Shown here: in pieces, positions 17,182-25,705 of the stretch | How positions within the stretch are numbered: the stretch's first letter is position 1 | Layout of the letters: each line of letters begins with the position of its first letter | Program-made: the position numbers and the translations under genes | Notes under the pieces: generated by a model | Database searches by the model: none | Told to the model about the DNA's origin: nothing | Seen by the model: the letters and a program-made list of their open reading frames with translations, nothing else | DNA from: Mucilaginibacter pedocola | GTDB taxonomy: Bacteria > Bacteroidota > Bacteroidia > Sphingobacteriales > Sphingobacteriaceae | DNA: 64,000 nt | Direction: 5' to 3' | Assembly (NCBI RefSeq): GCF_002013915.1 | Contig: NZ_MBTF01000014.1 | Span: 21,916 to 85,915 of the forward strand

Positions 17182-18408
17182 ATGATGAAGATAAAGCTAT
17201 TAATACCCGCCGCCTTTATTTGCTGCCTGTTTTTCACTTGCGATAACCTGGCCCAAACCCCGCGCCAACACAAAACCGCCATAAAAGTACTCACAACCAC
17301 CATTATGCCCGCTGCCGACCAGGTATCGCTTTACCTCGATTACCTGAAGGGCAAAAACATAGGCATGCTTGTAAACCAAACATCCATCATCGGCCCCAAA
17401 AAGGTACCGCTGGTTGATAGCCTGCTGAAGCTGGGCGTTACCGTTAAAAAGATATTTGGCCCCGAGCATGGCATACGCGGCAACGCCAGTGATGGCGCAA
17501 CCGTTGGCGATAGTAAAGACCCGGTAACAGGCCTGCCTGCTATATCGCTCTATGGCAAACACTTTAAACCAACTGTAGAAGACCTTAAAGGCATTAACCT
17601 CATGATATTTGATGTGCAGGATGTAGGCACACGCTTTTACACCTATATATCAACCCTGCACTATGTAATGGAGGCCTGCGCCGAAAACAATATCGAGTTG
17701 GTAATAATGGACCGCCCCAACCCCAACGGTTACTTCGTGGATGGACCAACACTTGATACAGCGTACCGCTCGTTCGTAGGTATGCACCCCATCCCCGTTG
17801 TACATGGCATGACCATAGCCGAATACGCCCAAATGATAAACGGCGAGGGCTGGCTTAAAAACAAAGTACAGTGCAAGCTAAAGATATTTAAAGTGGCTAA
17901 CTACACGCATGATAAACCGTATGTGCTACCCGTTAATCCCTCGCCAAACCTGAGTTCGGCACAGTCGATATTGCTGTATCCGCATATCTGCTTCTTCGAG
18001 GGCACCAACATCAGCCTGGGCCGTGGCACACCAGATCCATTCCAGATTTTAGGCAGCCCCTTATTAAAGGGTAAATACCCTTACACGTTCACCCCGGTAA
18101 GCATACCCGGCGTAAGCGACAACCCGCCGCTTAAAGGGCAGCTTTGTTACGGCATTAGCTTAAAAGATTACAATACCGACACGCTGCGCCAACAGAAAAA
18201 GCTTAATTTAGCGTGGCTGATAGAATTTTATAAAGCATACCCGGATAAAGAAAAATTCTTTATCCCTTACCTCACCAGACTGGCCGGCAGCCCCATTTTA
18301 CAGCAGCAAATAATTGCCGGCAAAACCGAGGATGAAATAAGGGCAAGCTGGGAGCCTGCTTTATCAAAATTCAAGGCCACGCGCAGCAAATACCTGCTTT
18401 ACAAATAA
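17182..18408 (+). CDS. namZ: Exo-beta-N-acetylmuramidase NamZ family (DUF1343)
   Basis: 408 residues from the ATG at 17182 (a second ATG follows at once). The N-terminus is lipoprotein-like, with Cys just after FICCLFFT. DUF1343 hallmarks are LVNQTSIIG, KKIFGPEHGIRGNASDGATV, LIFDVQDVGTRFYTYISTLHYVMEA, VIMDRPNPNG, SPNLSSAQSILLYPHICFFEGTNISLGRGTPDPFQILGSP. NamZ enzymes release MurNAc from the non-reducing end of peptidoglycan fragments, in turnover and recycling. The catalytic acidic residues of the family lie in the GPEHG and FEGTNISLGRGT regions. It follows divergently from the permease and precedes fmt by 51 nt. Confidence 0.88.
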   Translation: MMKIKLLIPAAFICCLFFTCDNLAQTPRQHKTAIKVLTTTIMPAADQVSLYLDYLKGKNIGMLVNQTSIIGPKKVPLVDSLLKLGVTVKKIFGPEHGIRGNASDGATVGDSKDPVTGLPAISLYGKHFKPTVEDLKGINLMIFDVQDVGTRFYTYISTLHYVMEACAENNIELVIMDRPNPNGYFVDGPTLDTAYRSFVGMHPIPVVHGMTIAEYAQMINGEGWLKNKVQCKLKIFKVANYTHDKPYVLPVNPSPNLSSAQSILLYPHICFFEGTNISLGRGTPDPFQILGSPLLKGKYPYTFTPVSIPGVSDNPPLKGQLCYGISLKDYNTDTLRQQKKLNLAWLIEFYKAYPDKEKFFIPYLTRLAGSPILQQQIIAGKTEDEIRASWEPALSKFKATRSKYLLYK

Positions 18409-18459
18409 GGTCGGAAACCTTACTTTACTTTTTACTTAGATCTTTACACTACCGTATAT

Positions 18460-19377
18460 ATGAGAATCATTTTCATGGGCACCCCCCATTTTGCCGTTGC
18501 CTCGCTCGATGCGCTGATAAGCGCAGGTTGCAATATTGTTGCCGTTATAACGGCCCCCGATAAACCGGCAGGCCGCGGCAAAAAAGTAAGCCAGTCGGCA
18601 GTGAAAGAGTATGCCGTAGCCAACGGACTAAAAGTTTTACAGCCCGAAAAACTGAAGAACCCCGAATTTTTAGCAGAACTGGAAGCCCTAAAAGCCGACC
18701 TTCAAGTTGTAGTAGCTTTCAGGATGTTGCCCGAAGTTGTTTGGAATATGCCGCCAAAGGGTACCATCAACCTGCATGCATCGTTACTGCCGCAATACCG
18801 AGGCGCAGCCCCTATTAACTGGGCCATCATCAATGGCGAAAAAGAAAGCGGCGTAACCACCTTTTTGCTCACGCATGAAATTGATACCGGGCACATCCTG
18901 TTCACCGAGAAAGTAACCCTGCATGGTACCGAAACCGCCGGCGACCTGCACGATAAATTGATGAATAAGGGCGCGGGCCTATTGGTAAAAACCGTAAAAG
19001 GCATCGAAAGCGGCCGCTACAGCCAGCACCCGCAAGAACATCTTATAGAGAATATTGAATTAAAGCATGCCCCTAAAATATTCAAGGAGGATTGCATTAT
19101 AGATTTTGACAAACCGGCGCAACAGGTTTGCAACTTCATCCGCGGCCTTAGCCCCTCGCCTGCAGCATTCACAACCATAGAGGGCAAAACGTTAAAGGTA
19201 TTTTACGCCACCCCAGAAATAACCGACCCGGGTCTGGATCCCGGTGCTTTCGTAACCGACAACAAAACCCACCTAAAATTTGCCGCTACTGATGGCTACG
19301 TAAGCGTAACCGACGTGCAACTGGAAGGCAAAAAGCGTATGGGTATAGAGGAGTTTTTGAGGGGGAATAAGTTTTAA
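18460..19377 (+). CDS. fmt: Methionyl-tRNA formyltransferase
   Basis: 305 residues. The N-terminal formyltransferase domain has MRIIFMGTPHFAVASLDAL, ITAPDKPAGRGKKV and the catalytic HASLLPQYRGAAPINWAIINGE (Asn/His) with Asp in THEIDTGHIL. The C-terminal tRNA-binding OB fold (about 205-305) has FIRGLSPSPAAFT and ends GKKRMGIEEFLRG. It formylates Met-tRNAfMet with 10-formyl-THF to start translation. Length and motif order are normal. The following hypothetical gene begins 6-9 nt after the stop, so the two may share a transcript. Confidence 0.97.
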   Translation: MRIIFMGTPHFAVASLDALISAGCNIVAVITAPDKPAGRGKKVSQSAVKEYAVANGLKVLQPEKLKNPEFLAELEALKADLQVVVAFRMLPEVVWNMPPKGTINLHASLLPQYRGAAPINWAIINGEKESGVTTFLLTHEIDTGHILFTEKVTLHGTETAGDLHDKLMNKGAGLLVKTVKGIESGRYSQHPQEHLIENIELKHAPKIFKEDCIIDFDKPAQQVCNFIRGLSPSPAAFTTIEGKTLKVFYATPEITDPGLDPGAFVTDNKTHLKFAATDGYVSVTDVQLEGKKRMGIEEFLRGNKF

Positions 19378-19385
19378 GGAGTGTG

Positions 19386-20054
19386 ATGAAAAGGCTGGTT
19401 TTAATCATTTTGCTGTCAGCCATCGGTTGCAGCGTTTTTGCACAATCCGCCCCTGACAGCTTAATAGCCAGCCTTATAAATGCTGCCTCTCGTGAACGTG
19501 TGAACCCAAAAGCGAAATTCTATTATTTGTACAAAAAAGGGGTAAATATCGAATTTGATAAATGGGATTTTGATATCCTGCAAAACGAAAAAGAACTTTT
19601 AAAGGATGTACCTGTACATGATTTTATAGAAGCAATTGAAAACGATACCTCATCTATTGATTGGAGCAATTACCACCTCACTAACGCAAAATGCGTGCTG
19701 CAAAAGCCAGTTAAATATTCGTATAGCTATAAAATAACAAAAATTGTGGCTTACAAAGCTCCCGATTCTGTGGTACAGCAAATACGGGCAGACGGATACG
19801 TTCCATTTAGGTACAAAGGCAATATGTCCAAAAAACGTTATGAGAAAGAAATGAACAAGGCGCTTGAGCGATACGAAAAAGAGATGCCTGTTGAAGACAA
19901 AGACCTATACAGGTTTTCGAAACCCGTTTTTTCTAAAAACCGCAGATATGCCTTAATTTCCCTGAACGGGAGTGGTAGTGGTTGCCTCTATATTTTTAGA
20001 TATACCGATGGCGCATGGGCGAAACTTTATAAGTTTAATTGCTGGGTGGTTTAG
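19386..20054 (+). CDS. Exported hypothetical protein
   Basis: 222 residues from the ATG at 19386. The signal peptide (MKRLVLIILLSAIGCSVFAQ) could be cleaved by signal peptidase I after FAQ. The mature part is charged and Lys/Tyr-rich (YEKEMNKALERYEKEMPVEDKD) and ends with a short beta region (RRYALISLNGSGSGCLYIFRYTDGAWAKLYKFNCW) typical of small secreted Bacteroidota proteins. I recognise no family. Its position 8 nt behind fmt suggests read-through transcription but says nothing about function. Confidence 0.65.
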   Translation: MKRLVLIILLSAIGCSVFAQSAPDSLIASLINAASRERVNPKAKFYYLYKKGVNIEFDKWDFDILQNEKELLKDVPVHDFIEAIENDTSSIDWSNYHLTNAKCVLQKPVKYSYSYKITKIVAYKAPDSVVQQIRADGYVPFRYKGNMSKKRYEKEMNKALERYEKEMPVEDKDLYRFSKPVFSKNRRYALISLNGSGSGCLYIFRYTDGAWAKLYKFNCWVV

Positions 20055-20256
20055 TTTAAGCTAAGCTTTTATATGCAAACACATATAATTAGTAGATTTT
20101 GCACCGATTATATGTAAAGGCATATAATTGGCATGAAAAAACAGACATAGCATCACGTATGTCCATGGTCGAAAATTAGTTGCAAATCTCTCTTAAAACG
20201 AATACTCTTTTATCCCCACCATCCAAAACCTTACCTTTGCCGTTTATTGTTTTGTG
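20055..20256. promoter_or_regulatory. Intergenic region with DUF3050 promoter
   Basis: A TACCTTTG -7 box at 20232-20239 lies 17 nt before the ATG at 20257. Upstream (about 20070-20135) the words CATATAATTAGT, TTATATGTAAAGG and CATATAATTGG repeat in direct and inverted order; this may be an operator or a degenerate palindromic repeat. No RNA gene or coding frame is visible. Confidence 0.5.
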
Positions 20257-21048
20257 ATGACCGAAGAGAACCAGAGAATAACGCAGCTGAAAACCGAGAT
20301 ACAGCCCCTGCGCGATCAATTGATAGCCCACCCGCTTTACCATAATATTAATACCCTGCCCGATTTGCATGCCTTTATGCAGCACCACATTTTTGCGGTT
20401 TGGGATTTTATGAGTTTGCTAAAAGCCCTGCAACAAAACCTTACCTGTACCACTCTACCGTGGATGCCCGTTGGTAATGCCAATACACGTTACCTGATAA
20501 ACGAGATAGTAACCGGCGAAGAAAGCGACGTTGACCATACCGGCAACCGTACCAGCCACTTCGAACTCTACCTGGCCGCTATGGACCAGGCAGGCTGCGA
20601 TGCTTCGGCGATACTTTCGTTATTTAAACAATTAAGTGTTCATGCTTCAGTAAACGATGCTTTGGCTAAAGCCGATATGCCCGTTGCGGCACGCAACTTT
20701 GTAAAGCACACATTCGATGTAATAGCGGCCAACAAAAATCACGTTACCGCAGCCGTATTCACCTTTGGCCGCGAGGACCTGATACCCGGCATGTTCATAG
20801 AAATGGTGAAGAAACTGAACGGGCAGCTACCCGGCAAAGTAGAGATACTGCTATATTACCTTGAGCGCCATATAGAGGTAGATGGCGACCACCACTCGCA
20901 CCTCGCCTACCAAATGACCGCCGAACTCTGTGGTAACGACGATACCAAATGGCAGGAAGCCACAACCGCCGTCAAGGCAGCATTGCAGGCACGTTTAGCG
21001 CTTTGGGATGGTATTTTACAAGAGATGAAAGCGGAGGTTGTGGAATAG
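20257..21048 (+). CDS. DUF3050 family protein (heme-oxygenase-like fold)
   Basis: 263 residues. The sequence follows DUF3050: LRDQLIAHPLYHNINTLPDL, FMQHHIFAVWDFMSLLKALQ, WMPVGNANTRYLINEIVTGEESD, HFELYLAAMDQAG, NFVKHTFDVI, FTFGREDLIPGMFIEMVKKL and YYLERHIEVDGDHHSHLAY. The spacing of Glu and His residues (ENIV..GEES, FGRED, ERHIEVDGDHH) looks like the metal ligands of heme-oxygenase-like diiron proteins, but this is inference from the fold. The reaction is unknown. It is a single gene with its own promoter box; the in-frame GTG just before the ATG is not needed. Confidence 0.75.
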   Translation: MTEENQRITQLKTEIQPLRDQLIAHPLYHNINTLPDLHAFMQHHIFAVWDFMSLLKALQQNLTCTTLPWMPVGNANTRYLINEIVTGEESDVDHTGNRTSHFELYLAAMDQAGCDASAILSLFKQLSVHASVNDALAKADMPVAARNFVKHTFDVIAANKNHVTAAVFTFGREDLIPGMFIEMVKKLNGQLPGKVEILLYYLERHIEVDGDHHSHLAYQMTAELCGNDDTKWQEATTAVKAALQARLALWDGILQEMKAEVVE

Positions 21049-21072
21049 GTATCAAATTGGTATAATTGAATT

Positions 21073-21534
21073 ATGCCTAACACCTATACCCAACTTTATA
21101 TTCACTTTGTTTTCGCCGTTAAATATCGTGCAGCCCAGTTAGATTCTGAATGGGACGAGCGATTAAGGCTGTATATTGTAGCTATAACGCAAAACCATAG
21201 GCATAAAATGTTAGCCATTAACAACATGCCGGATCATTTGCACATGTTCGTTGGTTTAAATCCATCTCAATCGATCTCAGATCTGATGCGATTGGTAAAA
21301 GGTGAATCATCCGAGTGGCTTAACAAAGAAAAACTAACACGGAATAAGTTTCAATGGCAGGATGGCTACGGCGCGTTTAGCCATAGTAAATCACAGATTG
21401 ATAATGTGGTTAAGTATATCCATAACCAGCAGCAACACCATCAAAAGGTTCGCTTTTTGGATGAATACCGAAAGATGCTCATTGATTTCGAAGTTGAATT
21501 TGATGAGCGGTATATTTTTAAAGAACTTGAATGA
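21073..21534 (+). mobile_element. IS200-like Y1 (HUH) transposase TnpA
   Basis: 153 residues. The HUH motif is PDHLHMFV (His-Leu-His, about residues 56-58), preceded by the family start YTQLYIHFVFAVKYR. The catalytic Tyr lies in VVKYIHNQQQHH near residue 115, and WQDGYGAFSHS is typical of the family. Such proteins cut and join single-stranded hairpin DNA. Only tnpA is present (no tnpB). Directly downstream are two long nested palindromic units (21569-21940), as seen for REP-associated tyrosine transposases. No matching palindrome is seen upstream within 100 nt, so whether this is an intact element or a domesticated gene that maintains the repeats is open. The reading frame is complete. Confidence 0.85.
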
Positions 21535-21568
21535 GTTTTGAACTTTCAAATCAAAACTTGCTAAGTCC

Positions 21569-21737
21569 TTACCCCGTTAGGGGTTAAAGCTTTGTAGAAA
21601 ACCCAACATTATGTTTTCTTGCGCCGTAGGTGCAAAGCTTGAACTGCATGGCGGGCATAGACGAAAAGCATTGCACCTACGGCGCAAAGAATGTTTGGTT
21701 CAGGGTGCTACAAAGCTTTTACCCCTAAAGGGGTAAC
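21569..21737. repeat. Nested palindromic unit 1
   Basis: Small hairpin CCCC-gtta-GGGG (21572-21583), then AAAGCTTTGTAG (21586-21597), inner arm TTGCGCCGTAGGTGCAA (21619-21635), 35-nt loop, inner complement TTGCACCTACGGCGCAA (21671-21687), outer complement CTACAAAGCTTT (21708-21719) and second small hairpin CCCC-taaa-GGGG (21722-21733). Inner and outer arms are perfect complements. Confidence 0.85.
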
Positions 21738-21771
21738 CTATTACAATCAATGATTTTATACAACTCATTCC

Positions 21772-21940
21772 CGACCCCGTTTAGGGGCCTAAGCTTTGTA
21801 GAAAAAAGATCATAAATAATTGCGCCGTAGGTGCAAAACTTTAGCGTATCTGCCTAGCATCAACACAAAGCATTGCACCTACGGCGCAAGAAACTGGGGC
21901 GAGCAATGTTCTACAAAGCTAATACCCCTAATGGGGTAAC
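21772..21940. repeat. Nested palindromic unit 2
   Basis: Same plan as unit 1: CCCC/GGGG hairpin from 21775, AGCTTTGTAGAA (21792-21803), inner arm TTGCGCCGTAGGTGCAA (21820-21836), 36-nt loop, TTGCACCTACGGCGCAA (21873-21889), TTCTACAAAGCT (21909-21920), and a closing CCCC/GGGG hairpin to 21936. Arms and end hairpins match unit 1; the sequence between the arms does not. Confidence 0.85.
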
Positions 21941-21975
21941 CGGCAATGCTCTTTTACACGTCGTGCTATTTTATC

Positions 21976-22233
21976 TTACTCGTAAATACTCGCTGCCATC
22001 AAAATATTAGCAAATACTTTCCAATCAACATTGGCAGGCATGGGTAATTGCATATTCCGGTAATACCCATCCATATCTTCTGTCCAGGCGGCAATGGCGC
22101 CAAGGTAATCCTTAAGCGTAACGTTCTCCCAATCCTCGGGATGCTCTCCCAGGTTTTTTAATAGCAATTGGGTAAACTCAACAAAATCTTCGCGGGTTTT
22201 AATGGTTTCCAGTTTATCTGCTGCTTCGTCCAT
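21976..22233 (-). CDS. Small acidic protein, DUF7660-like
   Basis: 85 residues, acidic and helical, with the pattern REDFVEFTQLLLKNL, WENVTLKDYLGAIAAWTEDMDGYYRNM and W.VFANILMAASIYE. That layout matches a small uncharacterised family of about 80-90 residues (DUF7660-like, from memory), sometimes found near polymorphic toxins as possible immunity proteins. It sits 6 nt after the rel/spoT stop on the same strand and so may be co-transcribed with it. No toxin lies next to it. Confidence 0.55.
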   Translation of the reverse strand: MDEAADKLETIKTREDFVEFTQLLLKNLGEHPEDWENVTLKDYLGAIAAWTEDMDGYYRNMQLPMPANVDWKVFANILMAASIYE

Positions 22234-22239
22234 ACCCCG

Positions 22240-24462
22240 TTACGATGCCTTCTCCACCGGCGAATCGAACCTTTCTACCGAGGTGATGCCTTTTATCAGC
22301 ATTATCTTTTTGGTAAGGTTGTTCAAGTGCTCGGTATCGTTCACATAAACCATTATCGAGCCCTCAAATATCCCGTTATCACTATCCACAGTAATACTGC
22401 GGATGTTCACCTTAAAATCGTTAGATATTACGGTGGTAAGCTTGTTGATCAATCCCACCTCATCTATGCCACGGATGCGCAGGCCTGTCAGGAAGGCCAA
22501 CTCTAATTGTTTGGTCCATTTGGCTTTTACAATACGGTAGCCGTAGTTGGCCATTAGTTTGGCAGCATTAGGGCAGTTGGTACGGTGTATCTTGATACCA
22601 TCACTTACGGTTACAAAGCCAAATACATCATCGCCCGGTATGGGGTTACAACAATTGCTCAGCTTGTAATCTATCTTCTGCATATCCTCGCCAAAAAGCA
22701 GCACGTCGCTGTCTTTGGTTTTTATGCTGCGTACGATAGACTGCAGCTGATCGGCCTCTATCTTATCCTGCGGCTTAGCCTCTATAACTTTTTCGGATGC
22801 CTGGTATTCTTTCAGGTCCTTCATGTCAATAAGGCCTTTGGCCACATTGTAGAAAAGGTCCTGTGTAGAGGCAAGCTTAAAGAAGTAGCTCAGCTTATGA
22901 ATATTCTCGGAGTTGTAGGTAATCTTCAGCGATTTCAGCTTACGCTCCAGTATCTCCTTACCATCTTCGGCTATTTTGCGTTTCTCCTCTTTTAAGGCCG
23001 ACTTAATTTTGGCTTTTGCCTTGGCCGTAACCACAAAACTCAGCCAATCCTCTTTTGGCGTTTGTTTGCCCGAGGTGATGATCTCTACCTGGTCGCCGTT
23101 TTGCAGTTTGTGGCTCAGGGGCACCAGTTTGTGGTTTACCTTGGCACCTATACAGCTTGCGCCTACATCGGTATGTATCTCAAAGGCAAAATCGAGCGCG
23201 GTGGCATTCAGCGGCAATTGTATCAGGGCACCTTTCGGCGTAAAAATGAATATCTCATCGCTGAAGAGGTTCATCTTGAAATCATCCAGGAAATCCAACG
23301 CGTTCGAATCCGGGTTCTTCAGCATATCGCGCACCTTTTGTACCCATTGGTCGAGCCCGCTATCGGTGGTCGATTCTTTGTACTTCCAGTGCGCGGCGAA
23401 ACCCTTCTCGGCAATTTCGTTCATGCGCTTGGTGCGTATTTGTACCTCAACCCATTGCCCGCGCGGACCCATTACGGTGGTGTGCAAACTTTCGTAACCG
23501 TTAGCTTTGGGCGACGATATCCAGTCGCGCAGCCTGTCGGGGTTAGGGCGGTACAGGTCGGTGATGATGGAATAAGCCTTCCAGCAGTCGGCCTTCTCGC
23601 TCTCGGGCGTGCTATCCAAAATAATACGGATGGCAAAAAGATCGTACACCTCTTCAAATGGTATCGATTTCTTTTTCATCTTATTCCATATCGAATGGAT
23701 AGATTTTGGCCTTCCGAAAACATCGGCGTGGAGTTCCTGATCGGCAACAACCTTTTTTACCGGCTCAATAAAATCGCGGATGAATTTTTCTCGTTCCGCC
23801 TTCTTTTCGTTCAGCTTAACTTTAATAAACGAGTAAGTTTCGCGCTCCATGTATTTCATGGAGAGGTCTTCCAATTCCGACTTTATGGCATACAACCCCA
23901 GCCTGTGTGCCAAAGGGGCATATAGGTAAACGGTTTCTGAAGAGAGCTTCAGCTGCTTATCGCGCGGCATAAACTCCATGGTGCGCATGTTGTGCAGGCG
24001 GTCGGCCAGTTTTATCAGTATCACCCTCACGTCATCGGCAAGGGTAAGCAGCATCTTACGGAAATTCTCGGCCTGCAACGAGCTGTTGGTATCAAACACG
24101 CCCGATATTTTGGTAAGGCCATCGATAATTTTGGCTACTTTTTTGCCAAACTCCATCTCAATATCTTCCAGCGTTACGTTGGTATCTTCTACCACATCGT
24201 GCAGCAGGGCGCATACGATAGATGTTGTACCCAACCCAATTTCTTCGGCAGCAATTTGCGCCACCGCTATAGGGTGGTATATATAAGGCTCACCGCTTTT
24301 ACGGCGCATATCTTTATGGCTCTCCAGGGCCATATCAAAGGCCTTGCGGATCATGCGTTTGTCGCCCTTTTGCAGGGTTGATTTACTGGCGCGTAGCAAG
24401 GCCCGGTAGCGTTTTAGTATCTCCGTTTTCTCGGCTTCCAGGTCAATCACTAAATCTTTCAT
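22240..24462 (-). CDS. Bifunctional (p)ppGpp synthetase/hydrolase
   Basis: 740 residues from the ATG at 24462 (a longer frame to 24504 is open). Domain order: HD hydrolase with ALLHDVVEDT (His-Asp near 88), synthetase with RIILDS and the substrate loop SSPKANGYESLHTTV, TGS domain (EIFIFTPKGALIQLPLNATA), a zinc-finger-like region (KLSNCCNPIPGDDVFGF) and a C-terminal ACT domain (GLRIRGIDEVGLINKLTTVI). Intact HD and synthetase motifs indicate a Rel/SpoT enzyme that both makes and degrades the alarmone, as usual in Bacteroidota with one long RSH protein. Expected in the cytoplasm at ribosomes. Confidence 0.95.
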   Translation of the reverse strand: MKDLVIDLEAEKTEILKRYRALLRASKSTLQKGDKRMIRKAFDMALESHKDMRRKSGEPYIYHPIAVAQIAAEEIGLGTTSIVCALLHDVVEDTNVTLEDIEMEFGKKVAKIIDGLTKISGVFDTNSSLQAENFRKMLLTLADDVRVILIKLADRLHNMRTMEFMPRDKQLKLSSETVYLYAPLAHRLGLYAIKSELEDLSMKYMERETYSFIKVKLNEKKAEREKFIRDFIEPVKKVVADQELHADVFGRPKSIHSIWNKMKKKSIPFEEVYDLFAIRIILDSTPESEKADCWKAYSIITDLYRPNPDRLRDWISSPKANGYESLHTTVMGPRGQWVEVQIRTKRMNEIAEKGFAAHWKYKESTTDSGLDQWVQKVRDMLKNPDSNALDFLDDFKMNLFSDEIFIFTPKGALIQLPLNATALDFAFEIHTDVGASCIGAKVNHKLVPLSHKLQNGDQVEIITSGKQTPKEDWLSFVVTAKAKAKIKSALKEEKRKIAEDGKEILERKLKSLKITYNSENIHKLSYFFKLASTQDLFYNVAKGLIDMKDLKEYQASEKVIEAKPQDKIEADQLQSIVRSIKTKDSDVLLFGEDMQKIDYKLSNCCNPIPGDDVFGFVTVSDGIKIHRTNCPNAAKLMANYGYRIVKAKWTKQLELAFLTGLRIRGIDEVGLINKLTTVISNDFKVNIRSITVDSDNGIFEGSIMVYVNDTEHLNNLTKKIMLIKGITSVERFDSPVEKAS

Positions 24463-24548
24463 GTATAGGCTAATAAGTGCTATATATTCATCAACTTGCA
24501 ACAATATTTATTATTGCAGGTTGATATAAAAAATGAAATAAAATGCGT

Positions 24549-24556
24549 TAATTTTG
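24549..24556 (+). promoter_or_regulatory. TAATTTTG -7 box, DUF4294 gene
   Basis: TAATTTTG ends 15 nt before the ATG at 24572. It lies in the short divergent region shared with rel/spoT. Confidence 0.5.
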
Positions 24557-24571
24557 TGTTCAAGTAAATAT

Positions 24572-25189
24572 ATGAAATTTATTGCTTTTCTGCTTGTATT
24601 TTGTTGCTTGTGCGGCGCTTTAAAAGCGCAGGTAGAAAAAACTGCCCTACCCGTAACACTGGGCAAAAATGATACCATCAAAACGCTCATGACAAAGCTT
24701 GATGGCGAATTAGTGCCCTGGATAGTTACGCCCGAGGTACGCATTGTTGATACCCGCATTTTTGCCAGCGCGCAGGATAGGGCCAACTTTTACCGTTTGC
24801 GCTACAATGTACTTAAAGTACTGCCTTACGCCCAATTTGCGGGCAAACGCTACCGCCAGCTACAGCGCGACCTGGCTATGACAGCCGACAAAAAGCAGCA
24901 AAAAGAACTAATGAAAGCCTGCGAAGCAGAAGTAAAAGGCATTTTTAACAAACAAATTAAAGACCTCACTATAACACAGGGCGAAGTACTCATCAAACTC
25001 ATTAACCGCGAAACCGGCAACACCAGTTTTGCCATGGTGAAGGAGTTGAAAGGCGGCTTTAATGCCTTTGTTATCCAGTCGGTAGCGAAAATATTCGGGC
25101 ACGACCTGAAAGAGACTTACGACCGGGAGGAGCAGCGGGATATCGAAGCGATACTTCAATCCGCAGGCTACAACCCCAGCTATAATTAA
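24572..25189 (+). CDS. DUF4294 domain exported protein
   Basis: 205 residues from the ATG at 24572. The signal peptide (MKFIAFLLVFCCLCGALKAQ) precedes a DUF4294 domain: VTLGKNDTIKTLMTKLDGELVPWIVTPEV, a Tyr/Arg-rich RLRYNVLKVLPYAQFAGKRYRQLQRDLAM, and LTITQGEVLIKLINRETGNTSFAMVKELKG. The function is unknown; the family is restricted largely to Bacteroidota. It overlaps the next gene at TAATG, so its stop and the peroxidase start are coupled. The order DUF4294, peroxidase, bshB1 forms one transcription unit. Confidence 0.82.
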   Translation: MKFIAFLLVFCCLCGALKAQVEKTALPVTLGKNDTIKTLMTKLDGELVPWIVTPEVRIVDTRIFASAQDRANFYRLRYNVLKVLPYAQFAGKRYRQLQRDLAMTADKKQQKELMKACEAEVKGIFNKQIKDLTITQGEVLIKLINRETGNTSFAMVKELKGGFNAFVIQSVAKIFGHDLKETYDREEQRDIEAILQSAGYNPSYN

Positions 25190-25701
25190 TGGATACTCAG
25201 AACATCTACAAGTTTAACGTGCAAACGTTGAACGGCAACTCCGTTACCCTGTCCGACTATAAAAACAAAGTACTGCTCATCGTAAACACCGCATCCGAAT
25301 GTGGTTTTACCCCGCAGTTGAAAGACTTGGCCGCCCTTAAAACCGAATTTGAAGGGCAGGATTTTGAGATATTGGCTTTCCCGTCTAATGACTTTGGCGG
25401 GCAGGAACCCCTCGAGGGCCAATCTATAGCAGCCTTTTGCAGTATTCAGGGCAGCAATTATCCTGTATTCGATAAAATACGTGTGCGTGGCCCCTATGCC
25501 GACCCGCTTTATAAATTCCTGAGCGATAAAAAAGAGAATGGGGTGCTAAGCTCTGCCCCGCGATGGAACTTTCACAAGTATTTGATAGGCCGCGATGGCA
25601 GGGTTGTTGATTACTTTTTTCCGTTCACCAAACCAACATCATCCAAAGTAAGAAAAAAGATACAGCGCTTGCTGGCGCCGGCTGATGTTGCTTCAAAATA
25701 A
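25189..25701 (+). CDS. Glutathione peroxidase-type thiol peroxidase
   Basis: 170 residues. Motifs: NTASECGFTPQLKDL (peroxidatic Cys, no selenocysteine), FPSNDFGGQEPL (resolving-motif variant; the usual FPCNQ has Ser here), and RWNFHKYLIGRDG (Trp/Asn of the catalytic tetrad). It reduces peroxides. Bacteroidota using bacillithiol usually lack glutathione, and this gene runs into bshB1 with a gap of 4 nt, so a thioredoxin- or bacillithiol-dependent peroxidase is more likely than a glutathione enzyme (inference). The second Cys of the 2-Cys forms (FPCN) is missing. Confidence 0.88.
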   Translation: MDTQNIYKFNVQTLNGNSVTLSDYKNKVLLIVNTASECGFTPQLKDLAALKTEFEGQDFEILAFPSNDFGGQEPLEGQSIAAFCSIQGSNYPVFDKIRVRGPYADPLYKFLSDKKENGVLSSAPRWNFHKYLIGRDGRVVDYFFPFTKPTSSKVRKKIQRLLAPADVASK

Positions 25702-25705
25702 ATTT

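Noticed and set aside
21541..21960. CRISPR array
   Set aside because: There are only two units, each an inverted nested palindrome, with no regular spacers and no cas genes.
22976..24381. Several long plus-strand frames opposite rel/spoT
   Set aside because: They are antisense shadows of a conserved 740-residue enzyme.
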